The notes under the pieces: model-generated
What the model saw: the letters and a program-made list of their open reading frames with translations, nothing else
What the model was told of the DNA's origin: nothing
Databases searched by the model: none
Translations under genes and position numbers: made by a program
Assembly (NCBI GenBank): GCA_035578155.1
Contig: JAPWDM010000004.1
Location: 59,737,292-59,801,291, forward strand
DNA: 64,000 nt
Origin: Brachynemurus nebulosus
Taxonomy: Eukaryota; Arthropoda; Insecta; Neuroptera; Myrmeleontidae
Direction of reading: 5' to 3'
Part shown: positions 23,979 to 37,753 of the stretch, piece after piece
Layout of the letters: every line of letters starts with the position of its first letter
Position numbering within the stretch: position 1 is the first letter of the stretch

Positions 23979-24107
23979 TTACATACGTGTTTTTTTTTAG
24001 ATATCTGTGATGATTTTCTAAAGATACTAACATATTTTATCCGTTTTTTTATACATGTCAACATTTTACAAGAGAAAAACATTAATATCTCAAAATTTTT
24101 GGATTAG

Positions 24108-25381
24108 GGTAAGAGACCCGATGACCGATCACTATTTTTAGCTGTATCATTAAATTAGCTTAAAAAAATTAAAAAATAAACAAAACACCCATTTTTTTTT
24201 TCTTAATAAGTATGAAACCAAGTTTTTTTAATCCAATGGATATGTTTTTAAGAAAATATAACCCAAAAATTTTGATTTATTAATGTTTTTGTTTTATAAT
24301 TTGTTGACGTCTATGAAAAAGCGGACAGAAAATATTAACCTCCTTTGAAAGATCAATACATTGACCCCTATGAAAAATCGCGCATTAATGTACATGAAGT
24401 ACCTTCTACTATCGAATATTTGAACCATTCTCTTCCAGCCACTTTGACACTCTATCCACTACTAGGTGAGGCTATATGTCATAGAGTATTGTCATAGAGT
24501 GACATCTAGTGAAAGATAGAACGTCAAAGCAAAAGCCAAGAACGGTTTAAATATTCGATAAAATAAACCATTAAAATCACAATTTCGTTTCGCTCTCTGC
24601 TGATCTTTTAAAAAAACATTGTGTAAGATCTGACTTAGCCGTTAACCATTGTGAATTTTTAAACAGTTAAATTTAGTTTATATTGTATCGGTATGTGTCG
24701 TTTCAGATGTAATACATACATATCATACATATTATGTTTGACGTTTTTATTTGAAAATACCTATATAAATAACAATTTGGAAGTTTTAATTCAATATTAA
24801 TTATTTTTCAATTGATTTTACGTTCTGAAATAAATAAAATATTAAAGTAAAATTATAAAAACGGTTAGTTAAGTGTTTTAAACCCAAAAATTAATTAAAA
24901 ATGTTTATAAAATAGGCATGCAATATATAATTCTCAAAATGCGGTACCTAACTGTAAAACTCAGATCCCAAGAAGAATCAGTCATACAAATAATATTTAA
25001 CGCATATAAAATTTAATTTAGCTATTCTAATCTCTTAAGTGGACTAATAACAATTATTTGTATACTTTTATTATGCTAATAACTTTAAAAATTCGGTGAA
25101 AAATGTTACAATTTATAACTCATGTGTTTTGAATAATGATCATCCATAATACTAAAAATTAACGAATTCAACAAAAATTTTTCGATATATATATATATAT
25201 ATGTATTTCTTAAATTAAGTGAGGAGGCATTAAATGTGAGGTGAATTTAAATTGAAAAATAATCATTCTATTAATAATAATTTTTTTTATCAAAGGTTTC
25301 TTTCAGAAATAACTTCATTAAGATATAAATGTCAAAACTGATCGGACTTATAACCCCGATCCACAATGGGGTCTCTTACCC
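24108..25381. mobile_element. TA-target DNA transposon, ends GGGTAAGAGACCC, non-coding
   Basis: The 13-bp inverted end GGGTAAGAGACCC is perfect at both sides, each flanked by TA (24,106-24,107 and 25,382-25,383). No transposase was found in 1,274 bp. It carries a nested 150-bp palindromic MITE. Its right 200 bp has an inverted relative at 8,425-8,560, including a short (AT)n. Confidence 0.8.
24411..24560. mobile_element. Palindromic MITE nested in the TA-target element
   Basis: ATCGAATATTTGAACC with TTTGACACTCTAT pairs with the inverted right arm (ATAGAACGTCAAAG, GGTTTAAATATTCGAT). Almost the whole 150 bp folds back. Confidence 0.75.
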
Positions 25382-25430
25382 TATATTTTTTTAAAAACAT
25401 ATTCATTGGAAGTTTATTTAAGACTTTGAA

Positions 25431-25539
25431 ATTAGAATGGAGTAAAATGTGGCCGGAAACGACATCAAAACTAGTGAAGTCAATACGTAATAGACTAAAA
25501 GAAGTGATTAAGGCAATGAAATACGCTACTAAATACTAA
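25431..25539 (+). pseudogene. Tc1-like transposase C-terminal fragment
   Basis: WPETTSKLVKSIRNRLKEVI followed by KAMKYATKY and a stop at 25,537-25,539 matches the C-terminal helix and TKY end of Tc1 transposases. Everything upstream is missing: the TA-target element ends about 50 bp before. The sequence to about 25,790, with AAATACTTTTGATATTAATG, may be the 3' end of the same Tc1 element. Confidence 0.75.
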
Positions 25540-26117
25540 ATACTTAAAACAATCTTTTTTTTTTGTCGATAAAGAATGGAAATTGTATCGTACAAATACT
25601 TTTGACAAGTGTTAATTATTCACTCTAAAGTGAAAAAATGCTAATTTTTAAATAGTAACTGAATTGGATTTAGTTTTTTTTTATTAATTTGTAAAAAAAA
25701 AAGCAATTTCACTGTTCACCTGGTTTTAACTATTAAAATTTGTTTATTATATGACTGTCCAAATACTTTTGATATTAATGGTCCAGAATTATGTACCATA
25801 ATTGCTAGAGCTGATTGTACGTTCAAAAACGCCGTGAGCAGCGGGGCCCCATCACGGTAGTCGAATTTTCCCCTTCATCTTCGGTATTGAATGTCTACAA
25901 GCGAAATGTGATTGAAAGTCTACAACCGAATTGTCATTTTGTTGGTTTCAAAACTGGTGATGAGTGTTCGGCTGATCGAGGCTTTAAAAAAAGGTTTTAA
26001 GTATTTAAGGGCTGTATCTCACTAAATTTCAATTTTGTGCCGAAAACAGGTAGCAGAAAAAAAGCCAACACAATTCGTACGAGGACATTCCTGCCCATGT
26101 TTATCCGCTAATTGCCT
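25540..26117. other. Unassigned; possible Tc1 3' end
   Basis: No gene is supported. Short open frames at 25,815-26,259 show no family motif. Confidence 0.4.
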
Positions 26118-27240
26118 TTATGTTTTAGTTTTAAATATTAAAAAAGGACCTTCAATAGTAAACTGGAAGGCCTTTATAAAGATATTTTTTCTTTCCAAAA
26201 AAATCCAAAATTTCTATTTTATAAATACTAAAAATCCAAAATTCCTAATTTATAAATAAACAGTGACTTTAATAACATTTTTAAATTACTTAATATGTAT
26301 GTATTTCATTTGTCATAAAAGTAAGTTCACTTTTTTTTAAATTTTTTAAAATTACTATTCGCCTACTTGTATTTAGAATAAACATAATGCTTTTAAAACA
26401 CATTTAACAATAGCATTCAATTCCGATGTAAAAATGGGAGAAGTGGGGGGAAAAGTGATGCGGACTCCCTACAAGGTACTAGCTGGATACTAACTGAATA
26501 CACGTACAAAATTTCAGCCCTCTAGGTTTCCTTATGGAGTCTCTAGACGTGTTAGAAAACAAGCAAAAAAATTAAGGAAATATTGGCGTCAAAATCGTGG
26601 GGGTAAGAGTTAAAAGTTGAAACCTCCAAAAAACAGTGTCTGGCTATTAGCTTAACCTGTACACCAAATTTCAGCCCTCTAGGTTTATTTGGGGAGATTT
26701 TGACCCGAACGAAACTGTTAAAAAACAAGAAAAATCATGTTCTTTTGGGTATAAAAATGGTGGGGGTAGGGGTTAAAAGTCGAGACCCCCAAAAGGCACC
26801 CCCTTGATACTAACTCAATCCGAATACAAAATTTCAGCCCTCTAGGTTTATTCGGGTGACCTGTGCGAGTGGTACAAACTTCGAAAACGTCGAAAATGCA
26901 TGAAATTGTAGCTTAAAAATGAGGGGGGTGGGGGTAAAATATTAAAACCTCCAAAAAGCACAACCTAGGTACGAACTTTATCAACACACCAAATTTCAAC
27001 CCTCTACGTTAATTCTGGGCGGCTGGGGGCCTGTTAGATCCAGCGAAAATCGTTTTTCCCCCCTCTACTCCCACCATATCATCCTAGGAAGCTGCATTTT
27101 GGATATGTTGTAGATAATTGACCGAAACATTATTTAAAACCGGTTTGAAAAAGTTTTATTGCTTTTCCGCCCCCCACCACCCCCTTAAAGGTCGGGTCAG
27201 AAAAAAAATTTGCCCAAAATTTGACCCCACTTTGATAGTA
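26118..27240. repeat. Family Y dispersed repeat, copy 2
   Basis: A direct-orientation match to 6,003-6,215 and 7,391-8,275 through TTTTAAATATTAAAAAAGGA, TTCCGATGTAAAAATGGG and the run of AAATTTCAGCCCTCTAGG units. It lacks the Harbinger insertion present in copy 1. Confidence 0.87.
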
Positions 27241-27327
27241 TGAGGTGCCTCGAAAATGAGCCCCATTTACCAAATTCCATCTCTTAACTTCCATAGGGGG
27301 GCCCTACACAAATTAAAAGGTGGCGGG

Positions 27328-27330
<3 letters not shown>

Positions 27331-27414
<84 letters not shown>
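27331..27414. repeat. (AT)n microsatellite
   Basis: 42 uninterrupted AT units. Confidence 0.98.
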
Positions 27415-27418
<4 letters not shown>

Positions 27419-27638
27419 CATTTTTTTCTACATATTCGTGTTCTACTGGTCCGAAAACGGATAGCGCCCCTACTCTCGCCTCTCGCAGCTCTTATCGTAT
27501 AGACTGTATAAGTCTAATTTTTCGGAGAAAATTCGACTAAAAATAATGGAACCTTTTCATCTGCACTTTTTTCCAAAACTTAATAATCAGGGAGATAAAG
27601 TAGAGGGGTGGTACGAGGTGGAACGAAACTGACTTCGT

Positions 27639-27766
27639 TTTTTAGCGAATTTCCAAAAATGGAAATTCAGCTTTTACGGCAGGTGTGATGACACGACCTA
27701 ACCCGGGACCATAACAGAAATATGTTTTGAGGTCCCCAGAATACGAAAATGATATTCACTAAAATT

Positions 27767-27865
<99 letters not shown>

Positions 27866-28000
27866 CGCCACGATGATTTTTGAACGAAACGTTTAATGCT
27901 TATGAAATTTCGTATGGAGACTCAATTTTGATCTGGCTTGGCTAAGTTCTTTAGCCAGACACATCGGATGCCCAGAAGTAGGTTTTTCGGGCGTTTTTTG
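27639..28000 (+). repeat. Family X, partial copy B1
   Basis: It starts TTAGCGAATTTCC and carries the same order as copy C: GAAATTCAGC, GAGGTCCCC, ATACGAAAATGATATTCAC, (AT)n at 27,767-27,857 ending in GTGTGTG, then GAACGAAACGTTTAATGCTT and GATGCCCAGAAGTAGGTTTT. It stops before the tandem array. Confidence 0.87.
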
Positions 28001-29495
28001 TCAAAAAACTAAGTTTTCTGTCAGAATTAAACAACTTTTTAAATTTTTTTTTATAAAATCGGAAAGATGAGCAAAATCTAGGTATGATGTGTTTAAATTA
28101 TTATTTTACGTAAACTAATACCTGAGAAAAATTAAGAAATTTGTTAGAAATGGATTAAAAAATTTCCAAAAGGATATTTGTTGTCTTTTTTTATTATATG
28201 GACAAACTATCTCCATTTCAATTTTTAAAATGGTACATTTTCAAAAAGGAAGCTTTTTGAGTGATATGTAATGAAAAAATTTTTTTAAGCAAGGCAATCG
28301 ACGATATACATTTGTTTCACTCCCTCACCCAGGATCCATACGTGTTTCTATCTCATGTTATTTTTTTAAAAAAGCTCAAAGTTTTGTGTTTTTATGTGAT
28401 GACAATTTGAAATTGATATGTGGCCATTTCCACAATATATATAGCGTAAAGTGTAAGGAATATTTTATGTAATATTCCTTATGTAATTTAATTCATTTTT
28501 TGTAGATATTTTTAAATTTCACTAAAATTTGCTGAAAATATAACTTCCTTTTAAATTTCTTTTTTATTTTATTATTTAGTTGAAAAAATATTGACAGATT
28601 TTTTATTTAATTGTGTAAAGGACACATTATGTATTTTGACACATAAGTAATAAAAATATCTTAGATAACTATGATTTTAAATAAGTATTCTAAGAAAATT
28701 TTATAACATTAAATTTTTCAATAAAAATTTATAAGTATTAATTACATTACATTTAGATTGCATTCAAATATTAAATAGGTAATTATGTTGATAAATTTAA
28801 TATGTAAATAAATCATTAATTTATAACAATTAAATTTAAAATATGAATGTGGTAGAAATTTGAAAATTTGAATTGTTTTGTTCGTTTATACTGTTTATTC
28901 GAATTTGACAGAGGGGTTTAGGTTATTTGAATTTTGTTTATGGTGAATGACATAATAATTAAATGAAATAAATTTTTATTCAAATGAGAAAATATGAGAT
29001 TGAAAATAGTAGCAGCAAAGCTTATTGTAATTGAAAAAAATGGTAAAATTTTGTCAATAACATGCTTCTGTAAAGCTGTTACTGTACTGTTCTAGGTAAG
29101 GAAATAACTTAAAGAAACTGTATTAAGTAATATCTTTTCAATATTTTTTCTTTAACAGAATTGATATTTTCAGATATAACATAAGAATGCTTTTCTGTAC
29201 CGAAACTGTCAGATAGGCAGATAGTACGAATCGGCTAAAAATTGATTCAATGATGTTTGCAAATTTCTTTGCATGTAACTCAGATTTCTGTTCTGCCGGA
29301 TTCCAGAATGTTAAAATATCAATGTAAGTATTACTTGTTATACTGTTTTTGTGTGTAAGCGTCAGGTATACCTAATTAGTAAAACAATAATATTGGAAAG
29401 TGTTAAGTTATGTTTTATTCCCGATGTTACTGTCAAATTAAGACTATATTGTTTTTGTTCACAGATCTACAAGAGAATCGTACGGGTACGTGGAT
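28001..29495. other. No gene recognised; AT-rich
   Basis: One compact hairpin lies at about 28,458-28,487 (AAGGAATATT and AATATTCCTT). No open frame with a family motif. Confidence 0.5.
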
Positions 29496-29552
29496 GGTTG
29501 GATCTTCAAGCAAAGGTTGGATCTTCAAGCAAAGGTTCGATCTTCAATGAAA
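29496..29552 (+). repeat. Three 19-bp tandem copies
   Basis: GGTTGGATCTTCAAGCAAA occurs twice exactly and a third time with four changes. An 88-codon open frame from 29,490 to 29,756 runs through it. The frame has no recognisable motif, so I do not call it a gene. Confidence 0.9.
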
Positions 29553-29750
29553 ATAACAACCAAAAGTATTGATACAGTGACAAGTGTGGTGGAAGATTTT
29601 TTGACAGAATCAAAAAAAGAAAAATTACTACATGTCAGTACTTTAATACATGAAAATGATTTTATTTGCAAAAAAATTAATATGTTCTCATTACATTACC
29701 TATTGTATAGTAAAAAAAGCAATGATTGTGATGAATTTTTGAAACAAATA

Positions 29751-30712
29751 CCGTAGAACGGGATAAATTGGGACAGGCGGGTGAATAGGGACGAAACGAA
29801 AAATGTTATTCATGAACTTAATTTACAAATACTAAACGTAAATGCGAACATATATCTTACTTAAATTATAGTATAATTATTATTTTTTCGGGTAACAATA
29901 GTGACTAAGCTTGAAGTTGAATAAAAAATATTAAAAATTGAGTTTCGATTGACGTCTTCAAACAGTGCTATTTTTTGTTCCTTAATACTTTATCTAAAAA
30001 TTATATTTTTCAGTGCTCTAATGAATAAATTTTTGTTTAATCGTTAATTATTTTAGAACATATCTGAAAAAAAGACTGCAGGCTTTTAGTTGTTTTTATT
30101 TTTTAAGAGGAAATAAAGAGGACTTGAGATTTGGGCTAAGTTGGAAGTTAATAGGGACGGAAAAGGTGTGAATAGGGACAGTATATAGGTTAATAGGGAC
30201 GTTCAAGTATAAAGGGACGAATGTGGGGTGATTAGGGACGTATGAAGTATGTATTGAGACATAGATGAGAGCACTTTCAAGGTTATCAAGTCACTCGAAA
30301 TTTTTATAAATACATTCAGCATAACATTTCTATACTTTATAAATTTTATTTTAGATTCTACGTTTATTTTTATAGAAAATCATTAAGTACCTATTATTTC
30401 TTTTTTTAATGTATAAATACAAAAAGTTCAAAATTATTTTATATTAGAATTTCAATTTTGGTCGACCCTACGGGTTGTCCCCATTTTCTCTTTTCTCGTC
30501 TCTTTTGACCCCAATTTTTCATAGAGAAGAAATTATGCGATTTTTGTTAATTTTTCAAAAACCACCGATATTTTTAAATTTTTTTGGATACTGTGATAAA
30601 GTGACCATCTTCGTGTAAATTTTTAATATATTAAAGATTAGGTACTCATAAAATAAATACAAAAAAATACGGTGTGAATTCTGAATGCGTCCCTATTCAT
30701 CCTTGTCTACGG
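29751..30712. mobile_element. TA-target MITE with iterated AATAGGGACG motif
   Basis: The ends are CCGTAGAACGGGATAAATTG and the inverted CCGTAGACAAGGATGAATAG, each flanked by TA (29,749-29,750; 30,713-30,714). GAATAGGGACG or AATAGGGAC occurs near both ends and five further times at about 30,150-30,240. It is non-coding, 962 bp. Confidence 0.78.
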
Positions 30713-30714
30713 TA

Positions 30715-31104
30715 GCACATTTTTTTAATGACATAAATATTAGAAACGCAGGAAAAAAGACCAGGAATCAACATAGAAGTGGATTATGGTACGATATATT
30801 TTCTGAAAAAAGTGCTTAGGACCAAAGTTATAGAGTTCAAAGTGATGCACTTCATGATGACTTTGAAGTCGACCTTGGGGTCAATTTCCAAAGTCATTTG
30901 AAAATCATTTAATATTTTTCAAAAGTGTGTTATTTGTCAGAATGTTTTGCCGATCTAGTTTTTTCAATATTTCTTTGCTCGTTTTCAGAATTTATATTTT
31001 AATTTCTACGGACAAATAACTCATTTTTTTCTTCGATTTGAGTAACTTTTATGCTGATGTTGACCATTAATTGATCGAAACATATCAAATATTTTTCAAT
31101 GATT
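30715..31104. other. No feature recognised
   Basis: AT-rich, no gene seen. Confidence 0.45.
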
Positions 31105-31545
31105 TTTTTAGCGAATTTCGAAAATTTTGAAAATTTTTTCACAGTTAGTAAGTTAAAGTATTTGAATTCATTAAGTAATTAAATGATGTCCACAAGAACC
31201 TTTCGGACTACCATAAGTTATATGAGATCCCTAGGACCCTTTTTTTACTGTTAGGATAAACTTTTTACTAAAATTATTTTAGATGAATAAAGGTTATGTT
31301 GTATGAGTTTCGCCAGGGTTTACTGATCCTATTATTGTAAAAAATAAACTAACCGACCGATATTGAAAATTTTTTCACTGTTACAGAACTAAATTATTTT
31401 AGATGGATACAACTATGCTGCACAAAGTCCTTTTGGGTTCTTGGGTCCCAAAAATATCAAAATTAATTACCCAGCCGATTTTAAAAAATCTTTTACTCTT
31501 AGAAAGCTTAACTATTTTAAATAGGTACAGTTCTTAGATGAGATC

Positions 31546-33272
<1,727 letters not shown>

Positions 33273-33274
33273 TA

Positions 33275-34094
33275 GGGGAGAGGCTTAATGAATGGGACGA
33301 TTATTGAATGGAACAAATGAGTTTTAGCTAACAAGGAATCTTTAATGGAAATTTGTATTACAGTCATTAGGTGTCTTTTATATAACTATTTTTATATGCG
33401 ATATATGTGCTAACGATTTTCCGTTTGTTTCAACAAAAATTAGGAAATAGGATTTTAAATAGAAAAACGTAACTTTTATTTTTTTATAAATTACTAAATA
33501 CTCTATGATAACTATTATACTTAGATTAATTGTATTAGTTGATTATTAAACTGCTTAGTATAGACTATAATTAAATAAGTATTGTTTGCGCATTGAGGCT
33601 ATGTATACTTTTTATTTCTTAACTTTAACATGTTACTTGACAAGGAATATTGAATGGGACATTATGAATATGACCTTGAATTTTGATCTTGACCTCAAAG
33701 TCATGGTCACCGTCGGATGCGCCGTGAAAAATGCTGAGACTTTTGTCCTCATCATTTATCCCAAAAATGCTTGCCCGCGGAGATTTTTGACCATTTTCAT
33801 ATTTTTACCAACCTGTATAAACCGCATGAATTTTACATTGTATTACATATGTCCCATTCAATATTCTTCTTGTCCCATTCAATGAGAATAAAATTACTGA
33901 ATGGCACAAAAATCTCATTTTTTTTTACACAAAAAAATTTACTATTATTTAAAAAGAATAAAATTTTTTTTTAGTTTAAAATATAAAGTAATGTTTGAAG
34001 TATCTTATGCCGCAAGAATTAAAATATTTGATTACTTGGTTTTAAAGTTAAGACGATTTTTAAGAAAAATGTCCCATTCATTAAGCCTTCCCCC
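33275..34094. mobile_element. TA-target MITE with iterated TTGAATGGGAC motif
   Basis: The ends are GGGGAGAGGCTTAATGAATG and the inverted GGGGGAAGGCTTAATGAATG, each flanked by TA (33,273-33,274; 34,095-34,096). GAATGGGAC or its complement also occurs at about 33,297, 33,651, 33,852 and 33,872. Short open frames inside carry no known motif. 820 bp. Confidence 0.8.
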
Positions 34095-34096
34095 TA

Positions 34097-35275
34097 CATT
34101 GTCTTTCATAAAGTGCACACCATATGGGAAACTTTTTTGCTATTGATTAACTAAATCTGATTTGCCTCAGGTATAAATCCGAAAAATCGTAGTAACTAAA
34201 TTTGAATTAAATTCAAACATAAATCCGCTTTCGCGCAAGTAATTTATTAATCTACTACTTACAAGCTAAATCTGTTAAACAGATATAAATTCAATTAAAT
34301 TTAAAGGATCTGCGTGGACTCAGATATAAATCCTCTATCGCGATTTGCAAAGCAAAACTATATATGGGAAATGTTATAGGGTATGCGGTTAGCCGAAATG
34401 TACACAAATAACGATTGAACCTAAGCAAAAAGGCAATTAGGCATCAACCAAGAGAAAAAGGTAAGTGAGATCCTCTAAGGTTTGCACTCGGCAAGGTCAG
34501 TCAATCTCACCAAAAATACAAATAAACGTAAGGTAAGGCTTAAGTCTCGCAGGCGCAAAATTAGGCGCGGTCGACCAACTCAAACCGAAACAAAATTGGG
34601 TGAACTTCCAGTAAATGCATATTTACTATCCATTATAAACTCCCGTTGACTAGAACTACTTAAATAAAGACTGTAAAACTATTGACGTAATGTATGAGAG
34701 AAAATGCAAGGCAAGAATCATAATACCTAGGCAATGTAACGCGATCGGTAATGTAATTTAAAAAAATAAATGCAAAAGCTAAAAATACTTAAGGGAATCG
34801 ATATACGAACGAAATTAAATACATAATTGTTAAATAACATTGGTGTTTCCAATGTCGTGCTCTGTTATATTTTGGGTTAAACGAACGCCAAGTGACGTCA
34901 GCACAGAGCCTACGTTTCAGACAGACGTGAGCTTGGTGAAACGGTTGCACTTAAACTAATAAATTTCATAAATTAAACTACGTGCTAGCCCTAATTAATA
35001 TTAATATTAATGTAAATAATATAGATAAGATACGAATACGAAAGATAATAAAAAGAGAAGATAAACGTAGATATAAAAAATGTAAGCTAAATTTACATAA
35101 TATGCCCAAAGTCAATGCACAATTAACATTAACCAGAGGCCTTCGTATACCTACAGACCAGAAGCCTGAGGAAACGGAACGTAATTACTAAACTAAATTT
35201 AAATTACTAGTTTATTAAACGAAAATAAACGGTAGGTGAGAGAAGATAGGTAATATGTAAAATTTGTGTGACATG
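34097..35275. other. Unassigned, possibly interior of the minus-strand retroelement
   Basis: No coding similarity was recognised on either strand. It lies downstream, in minus-strand terms, of the leader and gag-like start at 35,275-35,972. Confidence 0.4.
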
Positions 35276-35317
35276 AAACTTAATTCATGCCGTGTTCAGA
35301 GTTAACGAATAAACGTT

Positions 35318-35510
35318 AAACTTGGCTAGGCTCGTCTACAAACAATTCGGGCTTCAGTTCAATTTGGTTGGTATACAGGTTTCTTTCTTGAGATAGACAA
35401 GTCATCTGTCTAGCCTTGAGAGCCGTAGCAGATCTACCATGCCTTAAAACGTCGTAAACCTGTTAGTCACGTTTTAAGCCGAGAAAACTCACGTCTTGAT
35501 TATCGGCCAT
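35318..35510 (-). pseudogene. Possible gag N-terminal remnant of an LTR element
   Basis: From a minus-strand ATG at 35,510 the frame reads MADNQDVSFLGLKRD, a stop, then QVYDVLRHGRSATALKARQM and TCLSQERNLYTNQIELKPEL before another stop. Its place about 450 bases after a primer site suggests the start of gag, but I recognise no conserved Gag motif, so this rests on position. Confidence 0.35.
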
Positions 35511-35570
35511 AATTAAATTTCTAAAAGTTTAACCGAAATATAAATGAAGTAATTTTTAATAAAAAATTAC

Positions 35571-35700
35571 GAAAGAGACGGACAAACGGACAAACGAGAA
35601 AATTTTACAACATACGCAGGGAAAATAGAATTTTTAATGAAATACGAAAGAGACAGACGAGACGGACAAATAATAAAACCTTACGCAAAGAAATATACAA
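35571..35700. repeat. Two-copy repeat in retroelement leader
   Basis: TACGAAAGAGACGGACAAAC and TACGAAAGAGACAGACGAGA, each followed by ACAAA..AATAAAA/AAATTTT and TACGCA, about 75 bp apart. Confidence 0.6.
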
Positions 35701-35951
35701 AAATTATACGCAAAAACAAAATTAAAAGTAATTTAAAGTAACTTACAATTCTGACGATACTAAAATGTTTTTTTTTTTTCATAAATACCATATTCATTAA
35801 AGGTAGGCTCTAATTTTGCTCCGGATGCTTCCACCACTGGCCTGGAATTCCGGCTTTCCTCAAATAAATCTCTGGTTAATACGGAAAAGAAGAAATAACA
35901 AACAAAAAAGTCCAAAAGTTATTAAATTAAATCAACAACTCGGGCCGCTAA

Positions 35952-35972
35952 CGTTGGGCGCCAAAAATTTGT
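35952..35972 (-). promoter_or_regulatory. tRNA-Lys-type primer binding site (minus strand)
   Basis: Read on the minus strand, TGGCGCCCAACGTTAGCG follows ...TAACAAATTTT. TGGCGCCCAACG is the classical tRNA-Lys primer site of retroviruses and gypsy-type elements. An LTR is therefore expected at higher coordinates, but I could not find its outer end or a second copy. Confidence 0.65.
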
Positions 35973-37569
35973 TAGAAAAAAATTTGTTTAAAAAATGAAT
36001 TTAAATTTTAAAATAGAATAAAAGTTCTGAAATAGAAAAAGAAGGTTTGTGATAAATAAAAATCTTGAGTTGTTGGGAGCATGAGTATTTTATTTGGAGC
36101 TTCGTTTTCTCAGGGGTGTTTGGTGAAATTCAGACAATAAAATTCATATATTATCAACAACAATTAGTGCACAGCCATATTTAAAAATTTGTTTAACAAT
36201 TTTTAATAAATTTAGTTTGTTTTTCAATTTTTTTACAAGTTGTTTGACTAGAAAATGATTATTTTAAAAAGATTTTACAACCATTAAAGCAACCAGAATT
36301 AGCTAACCTGCAATATACGTAATAACAAAAAAATAGAAAATAGAATAAATAAGAAAATAGAAAAATTATCACGCAGATGAACTAATTTTACGTACGTACA
36401 AATAAATCATTACAAAACGGTAGCTCGTATTAACCAGTTGAAAATATAGTAAATTATAAAATTTTTAATTAAACGTGACCAGCATTTAGTAGCAAATATT
36501 ACATAAATCAAAAATGAAGTTAAAAAACAAAAAATATGACATTACAAAATATATAATCGGAAGCCAGAAAGCATTATTAAATTAATTTTACAGTAAGGAA
36601 CAATTAGTTGTAAATGAAAAAAAAAAATAGAGTTACTGATCTAAATTAGTGCATTACGTAAGTCACACAATATTTCATCAAGTTTAACAAGTTTAGACCG
36701 GTTCACGCCGGTTGCCACAAGGTAACTCATGGAAGTTTATCACAAAGGAAAATGACGAAACAGAAATCACTTATCTCGGTAAATTGGAGATGTTTAATGC
36801 TGGAACATATGGACTATTCCAGAAATTTTTGACGGTCGGCTCCGAACGAAATTTTCTTATAACTAGCCAAACAATATCACCATCAGTACGTTTGGAATCG
36901 TGAACAATTTTCCCCAAAAAAATTTCCACATTGAATCACATTTACAACAGCTTCCACAAAAACTCACAATCAATGATTTCCATTGTTTCCTATGCTGGGT
37001 ACAAACATGCTTGATAAATCTTCAGGCTATTCGAACATGTTGGAAAACTGGGTAAAAAAAGCATCAACAAAGCTCAATTAATAACACAATAACAATAGAA
37101 TGTAATAAGACACAAAAGGGTCTTAACCAAACAAGTTTTTAAAAATACACAGATAAAGTTCACAAAAAAATTATTTACAGAACAATTAAATTTTTTCTTC
37201 TTTAACAATAGAAACAATAAATGTTTAAATAAATAAAATTTGTACCTGGGAAAAAAATGAAGCATCCGGAGATAACGAATTCAGAGTTACAATTAGAAAG
37301 AAATTAATTTTCGTCCCAGGTGACTTTTATACAGTGCTTGTTTACAACATTGATACAGCACTGTGCTCACTTCATTTACAGGAATAGTTACGTACGGAAT
37401 TAGGTCGTACACGTATATAACTCCATTCTGTTCCATAAGATGTAATATTGTTATATGCAATATTTTTACTGAGTGATCGCAAATTGTGACCACCGGGCGA
37501 TCAAAAGTTTGTGTTTTTTGATTAAAAAAAATTTTTGAAACTTTCCACTTCAAAATTAGGGACTTTAAT
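35973..37569. other. Unassigned; possible LTR of the minus-strand retroelement
   Basis: AT-rich. Two short open frames (36,712-36,903 plus; 37,293-37,553 minus) show no motif I can name. No second LTR was found. Confidence 0.35.
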
Positions 37570-37737
<168 letters not shown>

Positions 37738-37753
37738 TCTGTTACATGTTTCA

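Noticed and set aside
29490..29756. Possible host gene of 88 codons
   Set aside because: It begins in a 19-bp tandem repeat, has no recognisable motif, and is not linked to other exons that I could see.
36712..36903. Possible coding exon
   Set aside because: 63 codons without a motif; the surrounding sequence is AT-rich and unframed. It may be retroelement debris, but I cannot support it.
37293..37553. Minus-strand frame of 86 codons
   Set aside because: No family motif, and it ends next to the (AT)n palindrome. Chance is not excluded.
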